A DNA stretch of 29,591 nucleotides. Source: Isotricha intestinalis. Its lineage: Eukaryota; Ciliophora; Litostomatea; Vestibuliferida; Isotrichidae. The DNA lies in the NCBI GenBank assembly GCA_023807065.1, contig JAJJLU010000582.1:1-29591 (forward strand). The letters run 5' to 3'. Both the position numbers and the translations under genes were made by a program. The notes beneath the pieces were generated by a model. That model worked only from the letters and a program-made list of their open reading frames with translations, did no database searches and was not told the origin of the DNA. Below are positions 18,854 through 28,519 of the stretch, piece after piece. Positions within the stretch are counted from its first letter, which is position 1; each line of letters begins with the position of its first letter.

Positions 18854-19645
18854 TTATTTTAGAATTGTTTTATCTTTCCCAAACAATAAATAATAACAAT
18901 ATAACCCATTACTCATTTTGCCAATATTGATTCCTATATATTTAGTTAATCTATTAAGAAGATTATTTCTTCTTTGAAACATTGAATTTGTATCATCCAC
19001 AATTTGAAGAAGAACAGATAATTCAATATTTGAATTCATAATATCATAATGAAAATTTACTAATTCTATATTTTTTTCATATAAAATATTCTTTATTTTT
19101 TTCAAGGTAATTGTTAAATAATTTTCTTGTATAAATTCTAAATTTGAATTATCTATATATTCATATTCTGAATTTATTGGAAAAGGAAAAGTAAGTTCAT
19201 TTTTTAAAATTAATTCTGACATTGGTTTTTTTTTTATTATAATATTTTTAAAAGATTCAAATAAATCTTTACCTTGATTTAATTTAATCTTATTATTTTT
19301 ATCTACTTGAATAAAAGAATCTTTTGATAATGATTTTATAAAAGGAGAATATTTATTTATTTTTTCAATAACAATTGAAGGATTTTTCCTTATTGAATTT
19401 ATTTCCATAATCATTGATTCTCTCATTGTTTCTAAATAAGTTGATGCTTCTATACTATTATTTTGAATATTATTCGTATTTGTTTGATTAGATGATCCTT
19501 TTGAATCAAAAAGATTTAATTTAATATCATTTTTATTAATATTATATATTAAATAATTTAAATTTCTTTTACTTAATAATTTATTATCATTAAAAGTATT
19601 TTCTAATTTAATATCAAATTTATTTGAACAAACTTGACAACCCAT
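18854..19645 (-). CDS. CAP-like domain protein with MGCxxC acylation motif
   Basis: This encodes 263 residues starting MGCQVC. Gly2 and Cys3 form a typical N-myristoylation plus palmitoylation signal, so the protein is probably attached to the cytoplasmic face of a membrane. The central and C-terminal parts fit a divergent CAP (SCP/PR-1-like) domain: EINSIRKNPSIVIEKIN near residue 82, FHYDIMNSNIELS near 198, and QIVDDTNSMFQRRNNLLN then YIGINIGK near the end. It is clearly paralogous to the gene at 27596, sharing MGCxxC, FHYDI, IELS, QIVDDT, FQRR and CYYLxFG. Classical CAP proteins are secreted; this intracellular acylated form is a protist variant whose role is unknown. It is divergent from YIF1, with 71 bases between the two start codons. 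Confidence 0.7.
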   Translation of the reverse strand: MGCQVCSNKFDIKLENTFNDNKLLSKRNLNYLIYNINKNDIKLNLFDSKGSSNQTNTNNIQNNSIEASTYLETMRESMIMEINSIRKNPSIVIEKINKYSPFIKSLSKDSFIQVDKNNKIKLNQGKDLFESFKNIIIKKKPMSELILKNELTFPFPINSEYEYIDNSNLEFIQENYLTITLKKIKNILYEKNIELVNFHYDIMNSNIELSVLLQIVDDTNSMFQRRNNLLNRLTKYIGINIGKMSNGLYCYYLLFGKDKTILK

Positions 19646-19716
19646 ACTTTGTAAAATTAAATTAAATTTATAAACAAATTAAAAAATAATTGAAAAAAAA
19701 AATAAATATATTAAAA
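19646..19716. promoter_or_regulatory. 71-base divergent spacer (shared promoter region)
   Basis: Only 71 bases separate the ATGs of the CAP-like gene (-) and the YIF1 gene (+), so both promoters and 5' UTRs must fit here or reach into the coding regions. The sequence is almost pure A/T. No specific motif is recognised. This is inferred from gene geometry alone. Confidence 0.5.
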
Positions 19717-20538
19717 ATGAGTAAACCAACTCCAAAGAAAAATCCTTTTGATACATCAAATGAAGAAGAAGAAATTGCAGGAGTAGATTCTCCAGTGGAT
19801 ACAAATAATCAATTTACTTTTGGAGGAAATAATCCAGAAGATTTAATAAAAAAAGGATTAAAAAATTCAGGAATTCCAGAAGAAGCAGTTAAAGCAGGAA
19901 TAAAAATAGGTCAAGAAATTATTAAAGAATCAAAATTTATTGATTATTTCAGTTTAGATTTTTTAAAACCTTATTTTAAAGTTAATAATAAATATGTTTT
20001 AATCAAATTAAAAAATATTATTCTTCCTTTTTTACATAAGGTTGATTCTAATAAAACAAATAATTTCGAATTCCCTGATTTATATATTCCTTTAATGGCT
20101 TTTATTACTTATGTTTTATTAATTGGGTTTAATTCTGCTTTTCAACAAGATAAAATTATTTTTCAACCTGAAATTTTAGGAAAAGTTTTTTCAAAAGATT
20201 TTTTTATTTTACTTTTTGAAGTTTGCTTATTAAAATTAACTATGTTTATTTTTTCCAGTATTCAAATTCCTTTTATGGATTTATTATGTTATATTGGATA
20301 TAAAATGGTTCTTATTGTGTTTGTTGTTATTTTTTGGATTGTTTTTCCTGTTAAAAAAATTTTATATTTTTTAATTAGTTTTATTTCTCTTTTATCTATG
20401 ATATTTTTTACTAAATGTTTAAAAATGAGGGTTGCTCAAGATAATAATTTTCAAAAAATTATAATTTATTTAGCTTCAACTTTAGAAGTTGTTACTATAT
20501 TACTTTTATTACTTGATTTATATATTTATACTTCTTAG
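19717..20538 (+). CDS. YIF1: YIF1 family Golgi/ER membrane protein
   Basis: The first ATG (19717) gives MSKPTPKKNPFDTSNEEEE and 273 residues; a TTG nine codons upstream extends the frame but is not a likely start. The soluble N-terminus leads to YFKVNNKYVLIKLKNIILPF and FPDLYIPLMAFITYVLLIGF, which are hallmark YIF1 blocks, followed by about five hydrophobic spans up to residue 271. Length is close to human YIF1A. YIF1 works with YIP1 in vesicle traffic between the ER and Golgi. It ends in TAG, the only TAG stop among the well-supported complete genes here, and is convergent with DNALI1 with 69 bases between stops. Confidence 0.88.
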   Translation: MSKPTPKKNPFDTSNEEEEIAGVDSPVDTNNQFTFGGNNPEDLIKKGLKNSGIPEEAVKAGIKIGQEIIKESKFIDYFSLDFLKPYFKVNNKYVLIKLKNIILPFLHKVDSNKTNNFEFPDLYIPLMAFITYVLLIGFNSAFQQDKIIFQPEILGKVFSKDFFILLFEVCLLKLTMFIFSSIQIPFMDLLCYIGYKMVLIVFVVIFWIVFPVKKILYFLISFISLLSMIFFTKCLKMRVAQDNNFQKIIIYLASTLEVVTILLLLLDLYIYTS

Positions 20539-20607
20539 AAATTTTAAATTTTTTTTTTTTTATTTTTTTTAATTTAATTATAATATGTTATAAAAATATA
20601 TTTTATT

Positions 20608-21456
20608 TTAATTGTGGAAAGATAATCTATCTTTTATATCACTTTTTAAAAAATTATTCCTTCTTCTATAATCTTTCACGAAATCTTCATGTTCTTGAAC
20701 AATTTGATTATGTTCTTTTTCATCTTTTTCTTTTTTTTCTTTAAGTAATTTTTCCATATCAAAAATATACTTACTTAAAGCTTCACATTCATCTTCTAAT
20801 TTAGAAATTCTTTCTCGATAATTTTTTTTTTGTTGTTCTCCAATTAAAAACATTCTCATTCCATAACTAATAGAGCTTTCATAAAGAGTTTGATAAGTAT
20901 TAATAGTCATATCAGCTTCAGTTTTAATTCTCATTAATAAAATACCTCTTTCTAAGCAATTAATAGTAATTTGCCTGATTAATTCATAGAAAGTTTCATC
21001 ATATAATCTTTCTCTTATTGGACATAAACCATATAATCTTGCATTTTCATTTTTTAAATGCTCTCTTAATCCATCATATAAATTTATCACTTCTGCTTTT
21101 GTTACTGGATTACATGATACATATTGAACCCACATTTGATCTCCTGTTTTTAATTTTTTAGGAGGAAGAATTTTATTCAATGCATCTTTTAAAGAATAAT
21201 CTGATATATTTATTCCATTTATTATATTCTTTAAAAATAATTCACTTAGTTCATTATTCTCATCTAATTCTGCTAATAATTTTTTATTTGATATTGTGGC
21301 AGATACTAAGAAAGGAGTATCGAAACGAATTAAACTTTCTCCTGAAGATACTAATTCTGGAGGAGGGTTATTTGATGTGTTTTGATATTCTGAACTTGGA
21401 ATTGAGGTTTTTGATGATTTTTGTGTTTTTCCTTTTTTCCTTTGATTTTTTGACAT
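20608..21456 (-). CDS. DNALI1: Axonemal inner-arm dynein light intermediate chain p28
   Basis: This encodes 282 residues. Diagnostic family blocks are present in order: ILPPKKLKTGDQMWVQYVS (about 91-109), NPVTKAEVINLYDGLREHL, LYGLCPIRERLYDETFYELI, RQITINCLERGILLMRI, and TYQTLYESSISYGMRMFL, followed by a C-terminal coiled coil (about 205-265). This is the p28/DNALI1 family, a light chain of single-headed inner dynein arms in motile cilia. The N-terminal 60 residues are Ser/Lys/Pro-rich and variable in the family. It supports a cell with motile cilia. Its start lies 47 bases from the stop codon of the EF-hand gene on the same strand, a very tight spacing. Confidence 0.93.
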   Translation of the reverse strand: MSKNQRKKGKTQKSSKTSIPSSEYQNTSNNPPPELVSSGESLIRFDTPFLVSATISNKKLLAELDENNELSELFLKNIINGINISDYSLKDALNKILPPKKLKTGDQMWVQYVSCNPVTKAEVINLYDGLREHLKNENARLYGLCPIRERLYDETFYELIRQITINCLERGILLMRIKTEADMTINTYQTLYESSISYGMRMFLIGEQQKKNYRERISKLEDECEALSKYIFDMEKLLKEKKEKDEKEHNQIVQEHEDFVKDYRRRNNFLKSDIKDRLSFHN

Positions 21457-21503
21457 TTATAATTTTTATTTTTTTAAAAATATTCATATTTAAAAATTAA
21501 TAA

Positions 21504-23873
21504 TTAATAATTTGAATAATCATTTCTACCTCTTTGAGCAAAAGCATTATTCCCATAATTATAATAATTATTTGCACTTCCACCATCTAAATTCCAAACA
21601 TTATTAACTAAATATTCAAAATAATTATTATCAGAAATTCCCATTGAAATTTGACTATAAAATTTATAAAAATCTTCAAAATTCATGTAACCAGAATTAG
21701 CTTTACTTAAATGAGAATTATACTCTAAAAATATTTGTAAATTATCAATAAAATCATTTATTATTTCTTCTTTTGTTTTTTTCCTTGCTACCCATTCAGG
21801 ATCTCTTGAAGCATTATAATTATTTTTTAAATCATTTATTGAAAGTTCATTTTTCCCATTTGAAATTATATTAAATATTCTTTTTATTAAATAATCTCTT
21901 CTAGGAGAAATATTTCCAATTAATCCTTTTATAAAATCATCATAATTTATTTTCCCTGTTTTATTTGGGTCAAATAGAGAAAAAATTGATGCTATTTCAT
22001 CATGAGATAATGAAAGTCGATAAATAGTTATTATTTTTTCAAAAGTTGGAAAATCTATTATTCCTGAATGCGATGAATCATACATTGAAAGCATTTTTTC
22101 TATTACAAATAAACTTTTAGGTCCTCTAGATATTAACATACTTCTTAATTTTGGGAAAGGAGAATTAATTTCGTTTTGATTTTCAGATATTTCATAATTA
22201 GAATTATTTATTAATGTATTATTTGTTATATTTAAATTTATTAAATTATTATTTCGTGTATTATTTATGGAATCATTGTTGTTAATTGTTGAATAATTAT
22301 TATTATTATTAATATTATTGATTGATGATGTTGTTGTTGTTATTGTTGTTAATTGATTATTTAATCCATAGTCTTTTTTTGTTATTGATTGGGAATATTC
22401 TCTATTATTAATAATATTATTATTATTTTCAAATTGTGTTTTAATTTGGTTTAAATTATTGTTGTTAAATTGATTTTGATTAAATTGATTTCTATAATCA
22501 AATCTCCCGCTTATAATATTATATTTTGGAGGACTTCTAATAACAGGATTAAAAGACTGTGGTCTATTAATTTGAATTTGAGTATTTTTAAAATTTTGAA
22601 TAGGAGTATTTATTCTTTGATTAATATTAATATTTTGTTCAAAAAATTGATTTTGAATATTATTATTTCTATTATGATAATTTATTGGTGTACTCCAAAC
22701 ATTATTCATCATATCAATAAAGTAATCTTCATTTTTAATTGAAGCACTTATTGGAGAATAAAATTCAATAAAATCTTCAAAATTAATTTGATTATCATTT
22801 AATTTTCCTTTAAATGATAAAAAAGTATCTAACATAAAAATAAATTCTCCAAAAATTTCATTTTCTTTTTTTCTATTCATTAAAACTTCAGGATGTAAAT
22901 GAGGATTAAATATACTTTTAATTAAATTAACTTCAATATATCCTTTTCTATTGATATCAATTTTAGCAAATTTTTCAATAATAATCATTTTTCTTCTTTC
23001 ACTTAAAAATCCTCTTAATAATCTTAAAAATTCTTCTGTTATAACTTTATTTTGTTCTGATATATCTAATAAAATAAAAAAGTCTTTTATTTCATTTTCT
23101 GAAAGATTTATTTTTGATTCTTTTATACTTGAAAGGAAATTTTGGTAATTTATTGTTTTGGAAATTTTATCCTCTTTTTCATTTAATTTCGAAACTAAAA
23201 TATAATACATCAATCCATTATTTATATTAATTTCATTTTGGAATAATTCTAATAAATTTTGGAAATATTGATTCATTCCTGCATTATTATTTATATTAAT
23301 GTTTTCATTATATTTATTTGAAGTTTGAGTATCAATTTGAGATATTTGATTATTTTCTTCTTTCACATTATTATTATTGCTGTTATTATTATTGGAGTTT
23401 AAAGGAGTAATTGGTTTAAATCTTTCATTTTCATTTATAGGAATTTGATTTGGTATATTACTTTGTAATTCAGGTTTCATTGGAGAATTTGGTTTAATAT
23501 TATATGATTGAAGATTACTATCAATAGTATTAGTATTTATATTATTATTAGTATTATTATAATTATTGTTAATTTGATTTGATGGTGTCCAATCGAAAAT
23601 ATTTTGAATAAAATTTCTATAATTTATTATTCCAGTTCCATTAGTATCAAATATATTAAAAAGTTCATTTAATTCAGATTCTGAAAAAACACTAAGTCCA
23701 ATTCTATTAAAAACTCTTGTCCAATTTTCTCTTCTAATTGTCCCATTATCATCTATATCATAAAATTTAAAAGCATTAAATAATAAATTCATTTCTGATG
23801 TTGTTGTTCTTGCTTTCAAAGATAATTTTTTATGTAATTCATCTTGAAAAATTGAAATTAAATTATCTGTCAT
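21504..23873 (-). CDS. Calcyphosine-like multi EF-hand protein, internally duplicated
   Basis: This encodes 789 residues. EF-hand loops are visible at DIDDNGTIRRENW (about 39), DTNGTGIINYRNF (about 75), DINRKGYIEVNLI, DSSHSGIIDFPTF, and DPNKTGKINYDDF near the C-terminal third. Two copies of the calcyphosine C-terminal signature occur: DFIEFYSPISASIKNEDYF with NNVW, and DFYKFYSQISMGISDNNYF with NNVW. So two calcyphosine-like units are joined by a long Asn/Gln-rich linker (about 400-570). Several loops keep the acidic pattern, others such as DINRKG are weaker, so some sites may not bind calcium. Calcyphosine-like proteins occur in ciliated cells and parasites. Neighbours DNALI1 and eIF4G are on the same strand with short gaps. 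Confidence 0.85.
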   Translation of the reverse strand: MTDNLISIFQDELHKKLSLKARTTTSEMNLLFNAFKFYDIDDNGTIRRENWTRVFNRIGLSVFSESELNELFNIFDTNGTGIINYRNFIQNIFDWTPSNQINNNYNNTNNNINTNTIDSNLQSYNIKPNSPMKPELQSNIPNQIPINENERFKPITPLNSNNNNSNNNNVKEENNQISQIDTQTSNKYNENININNNAGMNQYFQNLLELFQNEININNGLMYYILVSKLNEKEDKISKTINYQNFLSSIKESKINLSENEIKDFFILLDISEQNKVITEEFLRLLRGFLSERRKMIIIEKFAKIDINRKGYIEVNLIKSIFNPHLHPEVLMNRKKENEIFGEFIFMLDTFLSFKGKLNDNQINFEDFIEFYSPISASIKNEDYFIDMMNNVWSTPINYHNRNNNIQNQFFEQNININQRINTPIQNFKNTQIQINRPQSFNPVIRSPPKYNIISGRFDYRNQFNQNQFNNNNLNQIKTQFENNNNIINNREYSQSITKKDYGLNNQLTTITTTTSSINNINNNNNYSTINNNDSINNTRNNNLINLNITNNTLINNSNYEISENQNEINSPFPKLRSMLISRGPKSLFVIEKMLSMYDSSHSGIIDFPTFEKIITIYRLSLSHDEIASIFSLFDPNKTGKINYDDFIKGLIGNISPRRDYLIKRIFNIISNGKNELSINDLKNNYNASRDPEWVARKKTKEEIINDFIDNLQIFLEYNSHLSKANSGYMNFEDFYKFYSQISMGISDNNYFEYLVNNVWNLDGGSANNYYNYGNNAFAQRGRNDYSNY

Positions 23874-23989
23874 TTTATTATAAGAAATATAAAAACAGTT
23901 ATTATATAAAGAATAAATAAAAATAAAAAAATTAATTTAATTTAATTAATAATGTTTTATTATATAAAAATAAGCAAATTAAATATTAC

Positions 23990-26215
23990 TTATTCCAAAT
24001 ATATATTATTAAATTCATTAATATTATCTTTCACGAATTTAAAACTTTGAAAAATAGGAGTAACATATTCTATATTATCAATTTGTGAGATTCTTTTAAA
24101 CACAAAAAATAATTGTTTAATATCATCAATAGTTAAATTATTTAAATTTCCTATTTTATCATAACTCATTAAACAAAAACAATTAAGTTGAAATAATAAA
24201 TTACTAAAAACATTAATTATTAATTTATTATCTAAAGAATAATCATAAATTCTAGAAATTAAATTTAAAGTTTTATCAATGAGATCATTTTTTTCGTCAT
24301 TAGAAATTTTATCAGAGTAAAAAAACAATAAATCTGAAATATACTTATTTGCATAATTTAAGTATTTTTCATTAGAAACAAAATCAATTGAATTTTCAAT
24401 AAAAGCTTCTAAAAATTGAGATAAACTACAATGATCATTATATAAATCTGTTATTATTTCCCAATCATAAAATGTATCTTCTTCGTTTTCAATTGATTCT
24501 TTCCAATTTAATAAATCTAATCTTATTTTCTCATTTATTTCTTCTTGAGAAAATTTACTATTTAATTTATTTGTTTCTTTGAATTCTTTTCTTATTTCTT
24601 CTTTTCCTTTAGCATGGATATTTTTTTCAAATTGTGTTTCTTCCCAATTTGCTTTTTTTTTTTCTATTAAATTTATTATTTTATATTTTATATGACCTGG
24701 AAGTTTTTCATTTTCTTGAATTAAATCTAATTTATTAATATAATTATCTAATTTATTTTCAAATTCTTTTAAATCATTTTCTTTTATTTTTCCCTTTTGA
24801 TTTTTTAATAATGTTCCAAATTTATCTATTAAAATAACAATACCTTCTAAATTTAATAATTTTAATAATTTATCTCCTCCTTCTTTTTCATATCTTTTAA
24901 ATAAATTATTTATACATACTAAAATATTTTTTCTTGATAAAATTTGATTTTTAATTAATTCCCCAATAAAATTAACATTACCTAAAATAAATTGTTTTAA
25001 TTTAATTTCCCTTTCAATAGGATCTGATTCTTTAATATAATCATCAAATTGATTATTATTATCAATTTTAAATATTTCTCTGCATTTATCCAATAATTTT
25101 GTTCTCATGATTGAAGGAACTTTTTTTGAATTATTATTATTTTCTGTTCTTTGAGGAAGAATGATATCTAATTCCTTACATAACTTAGCATATAAATTTA
25201 CAAAAGCTTTTTCTTTAACTGCTTTTGGTAATATAACATCTAAAAATTTTTCTTGGTAATTTATATCTTTTGATATTTTATTAAATATTAATTGTTTAGT
25301 TTCTTCATAATTATCTACTGTTAATATATTTAATAATTCTATTAAATCATATTTTATTGGATCTTTTAATTTTAATTTATCTAAATTTTCTTTGTAATTT
25401 TCAGCTAATTTAATTTCATTTGTAATATCTTTTCTTCCCCATTTTTCTAATTTTTCTTTTGAAGAATTAATTATATTATTTAATGATATGTTCTTCTTAT
25501 TATAATAATTTTCCTTTTCTTTTGGATATTCATATATATAATCTTTCATTAGATTTATATGATTTAATATATCAACATTTAATAATGTTGTTTCATTTGA
25601 AATTTTCCAATTTTGAAATTGGAAAATATATTCATTCGAAAAAATTGGGAAATTTTTTTCTTTATTTGAATTTACAAAATAAAAGTTAACTATTTCAATA
25701 TTATTTACATTAATATTTATAGAATTATTTTCTTTTTTTTCAACTTCAAAAGCTTCTTTTTCTTTTTTATTTATTTCATCATTAATTTCTTCTTTAATAT
25801 TATTTTCTTCTTTATTATTATTTTCTTCTTCATCAAAAAATCCTTTAAATTCATTATTAGAAGGAAAACTTCTAAAAGTTTTATTATATCTATAATAATT
25901 TCCTTTATGTTTTTTAGTATCTGAATTATTATAATAAGTTGTTTCATTGAAATAAAAATTTTGTTGATTTCTTTTATTATTATAATTTGTTTGATAATAA
26001 TTATTATTTAGAAAATGAGTTTGAGAATATTTCTTTTTTTGTTTTGAAATGTTTTTTGAATAATTACTATTAGTATTAATATAATCTTTTTTTTCTATTT
26101 CATTCCAATTATAATTATAATAATGATTTTCATCATAATTTAAATTTTTATCATGAAAATAAGGAAAATATGATTGTTTTGATCTTGCTCTATTATATCT
26201 TTCTACTTTTGACAT
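23990..26215 (-). CDS. eIF4G-like translation initiation factor (MIF4G domain)
   Basis: This encodes 741 residues. The N-terminal 240 are Asn/Tyr/Lys-rich and disordered, with an acidic stretch near 128-160. The MIF4G helical domain starts about residue 288, with LIELLNILTVDNYEETKQLI, then AVKEKAFVNLYAKLCKELD (331-350) and ILGNVNFIGELIKNQILSRKNILVCINNLF (split by about ten residues each side of 420), and runs to about 520. These are the eIF4G/eIF(iso)4G core signatures that bind eIF4A. The last 200 residues are helical and may be MA3-like. No clear eIF4E-binding YxxxxL motif is seen. The family is well supported; other MIF4G proteins such as p97-type factors remain possible. Confidence 0.8.
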   Translation of the reverse strand: MSKVERYNRARSKQSYFPYFHDKNLNYDENHYYNYNWNEIEKKDYINTNSNYSKNISKQKKKYSQTHFLNNNYYQTNYNNKRNQQNFYFNETTYYNNSDTKKHKGNYYRYNKTFRSFPSNNEFKGFFDEEENNNKEENNIKEEINDEINKKEKEAFEVEKKENNSININVNNIEIVNFYFVNSNKEKNFPIFSNEYIFQFQNWKISNETTLLNVDILNHINLMKDYIYEYPKEKENYYNKKNISLNNIINSSKEKLEKWGRKDITNEIKLAENYKENLDKLKLKDPIKYDLIELLNILTVDNYEETKQLIFNKISKDINYQEKFLDVILPKAVKEKAFVNLYAKLCKELDIILPQRTENNNNSKKVPSIMRTKLLDKCREIFKIDNNNQFDDYIKESDPIEREIKLKQFILGNVNFIGELIKNQILSRKNILVCINNLFKRYEKEGGDKLLKLLNLEGIVILIDKFGTLLKNQKGKIKENDLKEFENKLDNYINKLDLIQENEKLPGHIKYKIINLIEKKKANWEETQFEKNIHAKGKEEIRKEFKETNKLNSKFSQEEINEKIRLDLLNWKESIENEEDTFYDWEIITDLYNDHCSLSQFLEAFIENSIDFVSNEKYLNYANKYISDLLFFYSDKISNDEKNDLIDKTLNLISRIYDYSLDNKLIINVFSNLLFQLNCFCLMSYDKIGNLNNLTIDDIKQLFFVFKRISQIDNIEYVTPIFQSFKFVKDNINEFNNIYLE

Positions 26216-26932
26216 TAATAGAATAAAAAAAATTTTTTAATTTTCACTTAATTGTTTTTTTTCTTTATATATATATAATTTTTATTGCGATTTTCTAGAA
26301 ATTTACTTATTTCTGATTTTTCTTAAACTTTTTATTATTAAATATTTTATGTTTAGGTTTATTTAAAAGTAGTTAAAAAAGATTGTTTTGTTTATTTTAT
26401 TTGAAAATTACTTTTTATGAGATAATTGAACTTAGAATAAATCTTCAAATTGTTTTTTGTGATTAATTTTTTTTTTTTTTGGACATATGAATAATTTTTT
26501 TTTTAAATTTCATCTAATTATATTTTAAACATTTAAAAAAAATGGAGACATTGTTCTAAATCAAATTCTTTTATTAATTTTCTTTAGCAATTTTATAAAT
26601 TAGATATATTAATTTTATATGAATAAAAATTAAATGACTATAATGTTTTCTTTTATAAAATAAATTGCGCAATTGATTATATTTTACATTTTTTATTTTT
26701 TTTCATTTATTCATTTTTTTGTTATTTAATAATATATATATTTATAAATTAAATTCTAATTTACTTTTTTTTAAATAAAATAAAAGTTATTAATATTTTA
26801 AATTAAAATGTAAACAAAAAATTTAAATCAAATATATATATATTTAATTTAGTATAACACTAATATTTTTGAAAAATATATTTATTATTATTTTTTATAA
26901 TTATTTTATTTAATTTATAAAATTGAAAATAT
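26216..26932. other. Divergent intergenic spacer, nothing identified
   Basis: These 717 bases separate the eIF4G start (-) from the small CaaX-type gene start (+) and should hold both promoters. It contains long T runs, for example at 26467-26480, and TA-rich stretches near 26830-26845. I find no coding-like frame, tRNA or GC-rich structure on either strand. Confidence 0.6.
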
Positions 26933-27032
26933 ATGCCAAAAATTAATCAAAATCCAAATTCTTTAAATTTAATTGATAGAAATAATATAAGTTCAAAAAT
27001 CCCTTTAAATAACAATAATTCTTTAAATCTTA

Positions 27033-27067
<35 letters not shown>

Positions 27068-27358
27068 GATTTATCTCTTTTAAATGAAAATACAAAGACA
27101 ATAGAAAATTCAAGAGATGAAAATTTTAATATTCAAGAAATAATTATTAAAAATAAAAATAGAACTGATTTTTTTGGAAATGAAATTAAATTAGGAAATA
27201 AAAAAAATTGTAAAGTTACTTTTGCTGATCAAGAAGAAATAAATAAAAAATTAATTGATATTGTAAAAATTGAAAGTTTTAAAAAGTATTATTCTATGAA
27301 TGATTTAGGAAAAAAACAAAAAAATAAAATTGTTTGTTGTCAATGTATAATATTTTAA
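26933..27358 (+). CDS. Small protein with CaaX-type prenylation end
   Basis: This encodes 141 residues. The first half is Asn-rich and disordered, including a poly-Asn run. The second half has RTDFFGNEIKLGNKKNCKVTFADQ (two parts of about ten residues around 83-106) and IDIVKIESFKKYYSMN, and the protein ends CCQCIIF. CIIF fits a CaaX box (a final Phe usually favours geranylgeranylation), and the two cysteines before it could be palmitoylated. I recognise the pattern R-D-x-G-N-x-I then KVxFxDQ then IES(Y/F)K and a CC-rich end as a small lineage-spread family in ciliates, from memory. It is probably a peripheral membrane protein of unknown function. Confidence 0.65.
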
Positions 27359-27407
27359 AAAAAGGAAAATATTGTATGACTTATTAAAGATTCTTTCATT
27401 TTTAAAA

Positions 27408-27428
27408 CCTTTTCAATATATTGAAGGG
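27408..27428. repeat. Short imperfect inverted repeat downstream of the CaaX gene
   Basis: CCTTTTCAA and TTGAAGGG can pair around a TATA centre with one bulged T. It sits 50 bases after the stop codon, where a 3' UTR or cleavage site is expected. Its G and C content makes it stand out from the spacer, but a role is not shown. Confidence 0.3.
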
Positions 27429-27595
27429 ATTGTATATTTTATTATATTTATTTTTTATATTAATTCATATAAAACATATTAAATAATCTTTTTTAATTAT
27501 ATGTTAAAAAAAAAGAAAAAAAACTAAAAAAACATTTTAATAAAAACAAAATTAACAAATTAAAAAAAGAATTAATTTTGAAAAATAATTTTATA

Positions 27596-28345
27596 ATGGG
27601 ATGTGGAGTATGTAGAAACACAAAAACAATACAATCACTAAAATCAAATTTAATAATAAATGGAGATGATTTAAATACAAATTCCAAATTTACAATGGCT
27701 GAAATAAAACAAATTCATAATGAGAAATCACTGAAAAATGTAAAAACAAGAGGAAGAAGAGGTTCATTATCAAATGTAATTCAACTTCAAGATTTTCCTT
27801 CTAATAAAATGTTAAAAGAAATAAATTTCGCAAGAAAAAAACCATTAGAATATATTAGCATTATAGTAAAATATAAGAAAAATATTATTAATTTGAATGG
27901 AAAAGAATATTTAAAAATTGATGATAATAATCATTATATAAAGTTAAATAAAGGAAAAGAAAATTTTGATAATTGCATTGAATTTTTAAAAGAAAAATCA
28001 AAAAGCAAATTAAAATTAAATAATTTAATAATGTCTGAAGATTTAAAAGTTCCTTTTCCTTCTTCTTGTCCTGAAAATTGTATTTCTCAAAATTATTTAC
28101 AAAGTGTTTTAATTTTTAAAACAAGTGAAATTGGAAATAAAATTAATATATTAGATTTTCATTATGATATTTCTATAAGTAATAATATTGAATTATCTAC
28201 AATGATGCAAATTGTTGATGATACTGATGATTGTACATTTCAAAGAAGAAAAAATATTTTTAATTCTAAATCTAAATTTGTTGGAATTACTCAAGGAAAT
28301 ATTAATGAAGATTTATCTTGTTATTATCTTATGTTTGGAGAATGA
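27596..28345 (+). CDS. CAP-like domain protein with MGCxxC acylation motif (paralog)
   Basis: The frame is open from a TTG at 27578, but the first ATG at 27596 gives MGCGVC, exactly matching the MGCxxC start of its paralog at 18854, so 27596 is the start (249 residues). Gly2/Cys3 suggest myristoylation and palmitoylation. A basic patch KTRGRRGSLSN (about residue 52-62) is a possible phosphorylation site. The CAP-like part includes EINFARKKPLEYISIIVKY, then VPFPSSCPENCISQ, FHYDISISNNIELS, QIVDDTDDCTFQRRKNIFN and FVGITQG, ending CYYLMFGE. It ends in TGA. It is on the opposite strand from its paralog, with YIF1, DNALI1, the EF-hand and eIF4G genes between them. Function is unknown. Confidence 0.72.
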   Translation: MGCGVCRNTKTIQSLKSNLIINGDDLNTNSKFTMAEIKQIHNEKSLKNVKTRGRRGSLSNVIQLQDFPSNKMLKEINFARKKPLEYISIIVKYKKNIINLNGKEYLKIDDNNHYIKLNKGKENFDNCIEFLKEKSKSKLKLNNLIMSEDLKVPFPSSCPENCISQNYLQSVLIFKTSEIGNKINILDFHYDISISNNIELSTMMQIVDDTDDCTFQRRKNIFNSKSKFVGITQGNINEDLSCYYLMFGE

Positions 28346-28519
28346 TTTTTTACTTTTTGTATTTACTATATAGTTAATAAAATTAATTCTAAATATTATT
28401 ATCATATTATATATATAAAATTATAGATTTTGCACTAAATAAATTTTTTCTTTTAGAAAAAGATATATATATAGTTTAATTTTATTTATTGAAATTTAAT
28501 TATAGAAAAATATAGGATT

